Assembly: GCA_012862575.1 (NCBI GenBank)
Contig: BLSF01000058.1
Coordinates: 62,001-126,000 of the forward strand
DNA: 64,000 bases
Direction of reading: 5' to 3'
Source of the DNA: Parietichytrium sp. I65-24A
Lineage: Eukaryota > Sar > Bigyra > Thraustochytrida > Thraustochytriidae
Part shown: positions 43,501 to 50,889 of the stretch, one piece after another
Layout: each line of letters opens with the position of its first letter
How positions within the stretch are numbered: the stretch's first letter is position 1
Notes under the pieces: model-generated
Database searches by the model: none
The model's input: only the letters and a program-made list of their open reading frames with translations
What the model was told of the DNA's origin: nothing
Position numbers and translations under genes: made by a program

Positions 43501-46406
43501 CCCTGCAGAAAGAGCGTGACGAGCTTGCCACGAGACTTGCGCACGCGTCCAAGACCGCCGAGGACGAAAGAGCTGCGATTGTGGCCAAGGCTACTGACCT
43601 GGAGAGCAGGGTGAATGGTGCGGAGGCCAAGGCTGCTCAAGCGGTGTCCGAATTCCAAGAGGCAAAACTGGTCGCGGACGAAGCGCGGCTGGAGGCTCAG
43701 ATGCACTCGAAAGCTGCGAAGGAGGCCAAAGATAATTATGAGCGCGAATTGCAGTTGCACGCCGCCACCTCCGCAGAGCTGTCAGCTCTTCGGAGCAGCA
43801 TCTCCATGGCGGACGAGACCAAAGAGAGGGCGGTCGCGGAACTTGCTGCGGTGCAAGGCAGATTGCGCGAACTGGAGCGCGCCAGCAACGAAAAAACTGC
43901 CTCGCTCGAGAAACAGTGCTCAAACTACCGCTTGCAAGCGATGGATTTGCAAAAGCAGAACGGACTTCTCACCGAGCAGGTCGCGGAAGTGCACAAGCAA
44001 GTCTCGAAGCTGGAGCGGCGGCTTTTGGACACCTCGGGATCGTCGTCCTCTGTTCATCAGGAGGAAGGGAAGGCGGAGGATCCTCAGGCCGAGTCTGAGA
44101 ACCAGGGCACAGGCGAACAGACTGCGAGCGAGACCCTCCGCCTTCGCGAAATTCTTCGAATTGCGCAGCGCCAGAGAGAAAATGCAGAATTACAGAAAGA
44201 AGAGCTTGAGCTGGAGGTCGCCCGTTTGAATCGCCAGCAACAGCACCTGGAGAGAGAGGCCTTACAAACCAAGGGGCAGCTGCAGAGAGAAATTGAGCGC
44301 TTGGGTGGCAAGGACTCCAAGGTGCTCGCTGTAGAAGAGCACAATCGCCTTCTCGGTGCTGTCGCAGAAAATACGCTGCTCCGTAGAACCAACGCTATGC
44401 TCATCTCTGATATGGAAACAGCCAAGGCCAAACTCGCCAAACTGGAGCACGAGCTTGAGGCCTTGCGCGAAGAGGCCAAATCCACCGATGCCCTCAAGCG
44501 CGAGTTGCAGGTCGCCAAGGTTGCGTACGAAGGCGATATCGAGGCTCTAAAGAAGGAGGTGGATTTGTACCGCGAACGGTACAACGAGCTGCTTCAACGC
44601 TTTGGGGACAAGGTTGATCCTTCCGAGTATCAGAAGCTCAAGGAGGAGATTCAAACATTGAAAGAGTCCTCCGAAAAGCGAGACGCTGAGTTCAAGGAGA
44701 TGAAGGACAAATACGAGAAAGAAAAGGCCGAGCTCAGTGACAAGCTTTTGCGCACGAATCGTGTCGGGATCAAGTTTCGCGACTCTGCTAAGATGCTGGA
44801 GGAGTCGAATGCCACCCTGCAAAAGGAGCTTGAGGCCGCAAAGAAAGAGCTTGAGGACGTCAAAAAGGAGCTTGAGACGGCAAGGTCACAAGACGCCAGT
44901 GCTGGCAACAAAGGAGAAGAATCCAGCAAAAAGGTGTCTGAATTAGAGGCCGCCTTGGCCAAGAAGGAGACAATTCTGCAAAGGATGAGGAAGAAGATCA
45001 CTGATTTGCAAACTAGCCAGAGGCAGAGCGCACCTCTTGCTGTCTCACAGCAAACTGATGCCGCTGGAACTGGTAAACGCGCCTTGGAGACCTCAGAGTC
45101 ACCTGCAAGCGGAAAAGGCAAGCGCAAGCAGGCAAAGCTGAAGAAAGAAAAGGATGCTGCCGGAACCGATGCGGCTGCTGCTTCTGCTGCTGCGTCTGCT
45201 TCTGCTTCTGCGGGCTCCGCGAAGGAGACCTCAAGCGAGACTCCTAAAGAGTCCACCGAAATCGCCACTCCGCCTGTTCCCTCTGCAACTGCCTCTGAGC
45301 CAGGGTCGGGGGCAGTGAGCGAGGGTGAGGGTGGTGCAAGTGATGCCGGTGCAAGTAGTTTGAAGCGTAAGCTCAATGCTGGCGCTGCAGAATTCCATCC
45401 AAAGCCCGAGTCGGGCCCTGAGGAGAGCGCGGTTGCAGATAAGCAGCAACAGCAGAGCAAAAAGCCGCGGGCGGATAGTACCACGAGCTCCAGCTCGAAA
45501 GCGGCTTTGGCTGCCAAGATTGCAGCGATGAAGAAGCAGTTGGAACAGAAGAAGAAGGGTGCTGTCACCACAGGTGTCACCAAGGGTCCAAACTCTGTGT
45601 CTGGGGGGTCTCCTGCAGCTGCAGAACCTGCAAGCACCTCTTCTCCTCCCTCGCCATCACCAAACCAGCCGAAGCTGACGGAAAAGGACAAGCTCGCAGC
45701 TCGCGCTGAGCGGTTCAAGCAGGCAGGCGGAGACGGGTCCAAGGATAAGCCCGCAACACCACCTGCTGCCGAAGCGTCGAGTGGGTCGTCTCTAGCAGAT
45801 AAAGTTGACGAAAACAAAATGACCAAACCAGGAGCATCAAGTACGGAGAGTCCTGCCGTTACCTTCGGCCAAGGCGCAGGAAAGCCAGGAGGTTTCGCTC
45901 TATCATCATTTGGATCTGGTACAAAGAGCGCGTTCGCCGGCGGGTCAAGCTCCTCTAGCGGCTTTGGGGCCTCGGCATTCGGAGACGGCCAAAGTGCATT
46001 CGGTTCTTCCTCAATGGCCTCTGCGCCAAAGCCCGCATTTGGTTCGGGCGGCTTTGGATCCAGTTCTTTTGGCTCCTCTGGTTTTGGTGGTTTTGGTGGA
46101 AACAGCTCTTCGTCCAGCTCGTCGGCAGGTTTTGGCGGGTTTGCGAAGCCAACCTTTGGAGGCGGCTCAGCCGCGCAGCCAACGTTCGGATTTGGCGGAG
46201 ATAACAAACCGAAAGCAGATGCCTCAGAAGGCTCTGGTGACAACGAGGAGGATAACAACGGTGCTGATGGAGACGAGGGCAACGAAGATGACGTGGATGA
46301 TGGCGAGCAAGAAGAGGGCGAGGACGGCGATGGCGATGGCAACAACGATGGCGAGGAAGAAGAAGGCGAAGAGGAGGAAGAAGAAGAGGATGAAACCGAG
46401 ATTTAG
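40539..46406 (+). CDS. TPR: Nuclear pore basket protein TPR/Mlp with C-terminal FG repeats
   Basis: The protein is 1955 residues, single exon, ATG at 40539. TPR/Mlp proteins are long coiled coils that form the nuclear basket. Residues about 30-1480 are nearly continuous coiled coil, with very Ala/Glu/Arg-rich and GC-rich coding at the N-terminus. The conserved TPR/MLP block lies near residues 1200-1410: LREILRIAQRQRENAEL, later LYRERYNELLQRFGDKVDPSEY, then VGIKFRDSAKML. These match the known order in animal TPR. Next come a basic Ser/Ala-rich stretch, a Gly/Ser region with about 14 Phe-Gly dipeptides (about 1775-1890), and an acidic Asp/Glu tail. The length is close to yeast Mlp1. FG repeats are not a regular part of animal TPR. 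One unresolved base (n at 40896) makes residue 120 ambiguous. Confidence 0.92.
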   Translation: MTTPPPLLSASERAELLSLGGSVAETLVSRVESELARLAARSAEPAEPAERSAGENGSSREDVVASLTQRLRSEQSSSQTQAERAARLEASLSEARAAASAAEALGHRRAEAAREAEAEXLAREAEEARARQREEARELRAARADAAREAQEARERLAAREAEAQRAREEADAAQRALAEERAAAEERVAAERALVLSVRRRAEALEAEAAELAAALAEARAAADEARAAVRSESAAGLARLREETEARLAALQEENARLAKELQLAERRAVRGVSMLVDDDEEEAEAGGNANGNADGRLTKSALYARWAQAREELGESRAEAAALKKQLQRILADIERRAPEVGRLREKYDEVVAAYDKVSAELSTVLAESYYLRERVEDLQTSNEKLAREAALARQDATDRSRQLAHLLSKVSHSMAPHGSQLGTAAGAPPAIAGFSHSSPDKASSHVRAHTSVQLVAKSPVGAAGLVVRGAGSSGYEDEDDVIGENLLTFGSPEELVQINNKLLATVRKLSAQLKVEMDRAQSGTESKEVAELRSELDTLRKSRERQEVLVRKIVEQRDMYRVLLVQAAEDRTVSAEMDGKNAPLLLGDKSSGTQSSAGGGGGGGSQSALAALEHGGEYAALYKESQQQLADLRESTTLAIRRLEEEIDAQREAVSQARRDLALAQSAKDLARETNNKILAQLEQVQEECRAEKQAKSNAMAELAKSHELVSQHSQRITALVAQVTSLKESVDTLRDTEKVLKNENLRLAEMLEEVRKQRDSHQAIAQSLTTLDEAVKVELRANVDRANKVADDLRDQIDRLNAELRKTRSESLQLELTLSAETKELKLRTETSEAQARESQRANQKLEADLAVAKEKELALREQLETLRRRAYSDRSAGSAASVPVAAQQGNAGQPVESLSSSSSTQQEEQEQAGGSSDGTGQISSRVVEKMAQEIERLKILLDDKSKDAEAYRAISNSNEEALQKMTQASEARKAELESSLAALQKERDELATRLAHASKTAEDERAAIVAKATDLESRVNGAEAKAAQAVSEFQEAKLVADEARLEAQMHSKAAKEAKDNYERELQLHAATSAELSALRSSISMADETKERAVAELAAVQGRLRELERASNEKTASLEKQCSNYRLQAMDLQKQNGLLTEQVAEVHKQVSKLERRLLDTSGSSSSVHQEEGKAEDPQAESENQGTGEQTASETLRLREILRIAQRQRENAELQKEELELEVARLNRQQQHLEREALQTKGQLQREIERLGGKDSKVLAVEEHNRLLGAVAENTLLRRTNAMLISDMETAKAKLAKLEHELEALREEAKSTDALKRELQVAKVAYEGDIEALKKEVDLYRERYNELLQRFGDKVDPSEYQKLKEEIQTLKESSEKRDAEFKEMKDKYEKEKAELSDKLLRTNRVGIKFRDSAKMLEESNATLQKELEAAKKELEDVKKELETARSQDASAGNKGEESSKKVSELEAALAKKETILQRMRKKITDLQTSQRQSAPLAVSQQTDAAGTGKRALETSESPASGKGKRKQAKLKKEKDAAGTDAAAASAAASASASAGSAKETSSETPKESTEIATPPVPSATASEPGSGAVSEGEGGASDAGASSLKRKLNAGAAEFHPKPESGPEESAVADKQQQQSKKPRADSTTSSSSKAALAAKIAAMKKQLEQKKKGAVTTGVTKGPNSVSGGSPAAAEPASTSSPPSPSPNQPKLTEKDKLAARAERFKQAGGDGSKDKPATPPAAEASSGSSLADKVDENKMTKPGASSTESPAVTFGQGAGKPGGFALSSFGSGTKSAFAGGSSSSSGFGASAFGDGQSAFGSSSMASAPKPAFGSGGFGSSSFGSSGFGGFGGNSSSSSSSAGFGGFAKPTFGGGSAAQPTFGFGGDNKPKADASEGSGDNEEDNNGADGDEGNEDDVDDGEQEEGEDGDGDGNNDGEEEEGEEEEEEEDETEI
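40896..40896. other. Single ambiguous base (n) inside TPR
   Basis: An unresolved base lies in the first position of codon 120 of TPR, within extremely GC-rich coding DNA where sequencing is often difficult. Confidence 0.95.
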
Positions 46407-46882
46407 AGTGTTTAGTTGGACCTTTGTTGCAAAAAAGATTAATTTTCACATCCTAAAAAGACTCGTACTTTTTTTCCTTGTTCCTGGGATGAAACCAAAA
46501 GGTTTGAACCCAATTATTTGGAGCTCCGCTTCCTCCTTCTCTTTAAAAAAAACAAACAAACTTGAAGGGGGGGCGGAAAAAGAGCATCGCGGGAGTCGAG
46601 GACAAATGTTGTTTCATTTCACTGTCAATTTTGTGGTGTAAGTGTTCTAGCAGAGGCAGTGTAGAGTAAGGAAAAGCTAGGCTTTCTTGAACAACCCGCC
46701 ACGGGTGTGAGCCGGTGAGCAATGACTTGATTGGCAAATGTCAAAGGCAACAAATGCCCATCTTTTTGGCAAAAAGCCTGTGGAGCGTCCGACTAACTTT
46801 TCCAGAGTGGTCATTCCCGAAGACAGCCAACCCAAGGAGCCTTCCAAGCGCGACTCTGTGATGTTGTGAAGGAGGATGCATC
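46407..46882. other. Convergent 3' intergenic region after TPR
   Basis: This 476-bp stretch lies between converging stops. It has T-rich and A-rich runs near 46466-46475 and 46540-46560. No coding region was recognised. Confidence 0.5.
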
Positions 46883-48013
46883 TCACGCTTTCGATCTTAC
46901 GGAGACGTCCAAGTGAAACGGAGAGGCAAAGTCACCCTTCACTGATTTTTGGTCAAGGGCTAAAAGCTCGGATGACAGCCACTGGAGGAACTTGTGAACA
47001 GCAGCAGCCTCGCCCATTTCGTTGCTGTACGCATGGTGCTGTTGCTGAGCAGCGATCGTTAGTTCGCGAGCCAGGGCCGAGTCCTGTGTGGCGGTGGCGT
47101 TCGGCCGGCGTGACTTGACTTCGATCCACACGACCTTAATCTCGTCCAAGGTAATGGAAGGATCATTCAGCTCGTGGAGAAAGTCCACCTTGTCTTGATC
47201 TGCGAAGCGCACTTTGGCGCTTTGCTTCCTATGCTCTGCGGGAGTACGGACGGGTCTAACTGGTGCGAACTCGATGACGCAAGACATGCCGTTCTGCCAT
47301 TCGCATGTGAGTCTGCGCAGAGGGGAGATGGTCTCTACCGCCTCCGAGAGCTCGACTCGATGCGAGGTGAGCCCCGGGAGTGACGAGAGCGTGTTGGCCA
47401 GCGACGGCGAGTAGGTGTTCGGCGACGCTGACGGTGTGCGGCGAACCGGCATGAGGTTCACCTGCTTTGGCAGGTCTCCGCCCTGTGGCACGAGCGAAAG
47501 GCTGGGGAAAGCCAGCGCAATCTTGTCGTGGAAGTATCTTTCTACGGTGCAGGCGTTGCGATATGCGTTCTTCCGCCAGGCCACCTCCGACTGCAGCGAG
47601 TGCGCGAGGTCCCTTCCCACGTTTTTGATGGAGATTGTTCGCGTGGCCTCTGCGTCCTCGTAATGATCCATCGCGCTGCTGGAAAAGTTGTCCTGAGGGT
47701 ACAGCATTTTTGGTTTTCCATTTCCCATAAAGCCCTGCGGCTCGGCCGGGACAGCCACCGCATCGCCGGAGACGGCGATGACCTCCCTCTTGTCAAACTC
47801 CTCGATCTTGTTATGTATACTCTGCAGCAGCTCTTTCGCGCTGGCCTCGTGTTCCTCGAAGCTCTTGAGCGTATGTTCGCGCCTGTCTGCGGCCCTGCTC
47901 TCCGGGTTGAACGTTTTGTTCGTCTTCTCGCCCAACTGCACCAGAGAAAAACCTTTCGCGCGCACTGCTTCCACCTCCAGCAGCACCTCCGTAAGAAGGT
48001 CGTCCATCTCCAT
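46883..48013 (-). CDS. Unrecognised 376-residue protein with N-terminal helical segment
   Basis: The ORF starts at the ATG at 48013; a second ATG two codons later is equally possible. Residues about 1-85 are predicted helical and charged, with coiled-coil character (MDDLLTEVLLEVEAVRAK, TLKSFEEHEASAKELLQS). Residues about 130-170 form another helical segment (NVGRDLAHSLQSEVAWRKNAYRN). The middle is Ser/Pro-rich. Residues about 225-310 look like a compact alpha/beta domain (RRLTCEWQNGMSCVIEF ... ITLDEIKVVWIEVKSRR). The helix-then-small-domain layout is reminiscent of kinetochore or RWD-type subunits, but no diagnostic motif was seen, so no function is claimed. The codon use looks like that of its neighbours. 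It converges with TPR. Confidence 0.7.
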   Translation of the reverse strand: MEMDDLLTEVLLEVEAVRAKGFSLVQLGEKTNKTFNPESRAADRREHTLKSFEEHEASAKELLQSIHNKIEEFDKREVIAVSGDAVAVPAEPQGFMGNGKPKMLYPQDNFSSSAMDHYEDAEATRTISIKNVGRDLAHSLQSEVAWRKNAYRNACTVERYFHDKIALAFPSLSLVPQGGDLPKQVNLMPVRRTPSASPNTYSPSLANTLSSLPGLTSHRVELSEAVETISPLRRLTCEWQNGMSCVIEFAPVRPVRTPAEHRKQSAKVRFADQDKVDFLHELNDPSITLDEIKVVWIEVKSRRPNATATQDSALARELTIAAQQQHHAYSNEMGEAAAVHKFLQWLSSELLALDQKSVKGDFASPFHLDVSVRSKA

Positions 48014-48330
48014 CTCGACCCTTGTCCTTTGTCACTCTGCAAACACTCCACACTCCGCACTAAACACTAAACTCTAAACACTCCGCTGCCACGCCAACCA
48101 CGCGAGGACCTCCTTCAGTGCCGACCCCGCAGCTACAGCTGAAGCTAAAGCTAAACTAAAGCTACAGCGACGCCTGACCTTCTGCGAGGACACCCGTTGT
48201 TGGCTACTGTACTCAGCATAGTTTGCTTGCTCCAAATCTCTAGTAGTCTAGCTACTGGAGAGTAGCTATCTTCCTTCGCACTGTGTCTCTCTACTCTCTG
48301 GATGTCTCTGGGGTCTCTGGTCTTGATTCA
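48014..48330. other. Upstream region of the 48.0-kb gene
   Basis: The probable promoter and leader of the minus-strand gene. It has short imperfect repeats (aaacactaaactctaaacactcc near 48060-48085 and agctaaagct-type near 48130-48170). No gene was recognised. Confidence 0.45.
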
Positions 48331-48768
48331 TGAAAGATGAACGATGAACGATGGATGATGGACGATGGACGATGGACGATGAACGATGGTTGATGATGGA
48401 CGATCAACGATGATCGATGAACGATGGAAGATGAACGATGGACGATGTACGATGTACGATGGACGATGGATGATGATCGATGATCGATGATCGATGGACG
48501 ATGGACGATGATCGATGGACGATGGACGATGATCGATGAACGATGGAAGATGAACGATGGGCAAAGGACGATGATCGATGATCGATGGACGATGGACGAT
48601 GGGCAAAGGACGATGATCGATGATCGATGGACGATGGACGATGGACGATGATCGATGGTTGATGATCGATGGACGATGGACGATGATCGATGAACGATGG
48701 AAGATGAACGGTGGGCGATGGACGATGATCGATGAACGATGGACGATGAACGATGGACGATGAATGTT
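48331..48768. repeat. Heptamer minisatellite, GATG(GAC/AAC/ATC) units
   Basis: About 62 tandem units of 7 bp with three main variants (gatggac, gatgaac, gatgatc) and a few others (gatgtac, gatggaa). A higher-order 42-bp period (six units) is visible: the variant gatgggcaaaggac occurs at 48556 and again at 48598 with identical following units. Because 7 is not a multiple of 3, the minus strand stays open in all frames and gives repeating HRSSSIV-type peptides, which should not be read as a protein. Confidence 0.93.
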
Positions 48769-50634
48769 GAGCGCGTTGTTCGGTCCTCGAGCCCTGGCTT
48801 GCATGGCGTTCGCGAACCCTTCGTTTCTTTCTTTTCGTTGCTCTCTTTGCTCTTTGCTGGTTTCTGAGTTCCATGCCAGCGAACTATCTTTTGTTGCAAA
48901 ACACCAGTTCAGAGATGTTCAGAGTTTGGAGTGTTTTATCGTTGCAGAATTAGAGAAGCTGAACAACTTCGATTCCAGTTTCGATGATTCTCTTTTTCTT
49001 TTGTCTTTTTTCATTCATCGCTCGTCATCCGAATTGTTTTTGTTCAAAAAACTACAAACGAACGAATCGTTTATTCTGGATCAAAGAGCTGTTCTTCGAA
49101 GTTCCAACGATCTTACGAACAAGACGATCTGACGAACAGCGCAATAGAGATAATAGAGTCTACTAGCTAGAGTTTAGAGGGCATTGGTGGACCAATAGAC
49201 AAAAACCAACTGTTAATTCTGACTTTTCTGACCCATTCTTCTGCCATGTCATTACATTTCTCAAATTTGGAAAGAAGTGGGGTTGTTATCGAATACTCAA
49301 CCACAACACTAAGAGTTCTGATCTTCTTTCAGAAAGTTGAAGGTTTGGTCTTTCTTCCGCCTAAATCCCGTTACTTGGTTTATAGTAGTACATCTCGCCG
49401 CATGACATTTTATTTTTTCTTTCACAGTCTTGACTGGGCTGCGAATATAACTCCAAATCAGAGGAAGCATCATCACAGTGGCTGGTTTTGTTCCCGCTTC
49501 CGGAAGTGGAAAAAAATGCATATTCTTCTCTGGGATCTCTGAGGGTTGACAATGAGATCTGCCTCTCAAGCATCAACATTCCGGGAGGGGTACGTCGAAT
49601 CCTGAATTATTTTTTTCCCTCCCACCCACCCACCCACTATTCTTAAATTCCCTTCTTATGAACATCATTCATTGAACAATGTGACATCTTTCGCAAGTTG
49701 ACTGGAACAAGTGTCTTAAGCGCTACATACTTTGAGTCCATAGTATAACAGCGCTTCTCCCCCTTCTTTCTCCCGTCTTGCGGCAAACGCGTCTTCATCG
49801 CCCGAATGGTGTTAGAGATTATTGTTATCATTGAATAGGACTCGTAATTGATGACACTTTTACAAAAAGCTGCGCGTTCTTCCTCAGAGAAGGAGCACCT
49901 CTGAAACTTGAAAAAGCCTGGCGATGATAGTAACTGTTTAATGATATTGCTATAGTTCTGTCACCCACGCAGAAGGCTACACTTCGCAGCTTTGTAGCTC
50001 CTAAAGAAGGGGATCGGTAGTAGCGTTTATACAGTAACAAAATAAGAATCTGAGGCACCATCCTTCAAGCGTTCAACACTCCCGCCATAGAGTCAGTTAG
50101 GCGTCAGAGTAGTCTAGTTCTTCGTTTTCCCGGACTGAGTCGACTCGATATTTATAACTTTTTATAAACTTTAAAAACCTTGATAGGGCAAAGCCCCCAC
50201 AAGCCTCCTAGTGGTGATGGTGAAGGTATGGCTATGTCTAGTGATTTCGCTAATACTCGTCTGCTGATCTGAAATTGTTGGAGGGAGAAAACAGAGAACA
50301 GAAGAGCAGTTATTGAACATGAAGATTGGCTATCGCTCGAAGAAGACTCTATCGTTTGCGAAGGAGCGGGACAGATGAAAAACATTTGTACCTGAAAGCA
50401 GGGAACACAGCGAAGAGAAATATGTATGATGTGCCGACTCGTAGCACTACTATGACTGTGTCGAAGGTGTGTAGTGTCTGGGCGATATGCACATACAAGA
50501 CCAGGACGCAGATCATTGGAATGTTCCCTGGATTTCCGTGTTCATTTGTTCTTTTCCCATCGGACAATTGGAGTTGTGCTGATGGAACCAGATGGCTCCA
50601 GAAGGTATCAGAAACGGGAGGTTCTGATTGCGTG

Positions 50635-50737
50635 TGCTGGTTTTCTGACAACTGATTGCAAGTGTTGGCTTTTCGACACCTGGCTGCAGTTGTAGATTGT
50701 CTTGCACCCTGTCGCAATCGCAAATTATTTGTCCTTG
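50635..50737. repeat. Diverged direct repeat, copy 1
   Basis: The segment from tgctggttttctgacaact to gcaaattatttgtccttg is repeated 152 bp later with scattered substitutions. Shared strings include ttctgacaactg, cgacacctggct and cagttgtagatt. The intervening 49 bp (gactgcagttgaaggctc onward) looks like a more diverged partial copy. Confidence 0.8.
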
Positions 50738-50786
50738 ACTGCAGTTGAAGGCTCTCTCACATCTGATCACCTTGCATTTGGTGGCA

Positions 50787-50889
50787 TGCTGGCTTTCTGA
50801 CAACTGGCTGTAGGCGTCGGCGTTCCGACACCTGGCTACAGTTGTAGATTCTCTCGCAACTCGTCACAATTGCAAATTATTTGTGCCTG
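50787..50889. repeat. Diverged direct repeat, copy 2
   Basis: Partner of the copy at 50635-50737, with the same order of shared strings (ttctgacaactggct, ccgacacctggct, cagttgtagatt, gcaaattatttgt). No gaps are needed over most of the length. Confidence 0.8.

Noticed and set aside
44651-46345. 564-codon antisense open frame over the 3' part of TPR
   Set aside because: Low-complexity Ser/Pro-rich shadow of the sense coding region.
48331-48768. CRISPR-like array
   Set aside because: It is a contiguous 7-bp tandem repeat without spacers, in a eukaryotic genome.
48291-48899. Open frame of about 200 codons with HRSSSIV-type repeats on the minus strand
   Set aside because: It is a by-product of the 7-bp minisatellite; all three minus-strand frames stay open with similar peptides.
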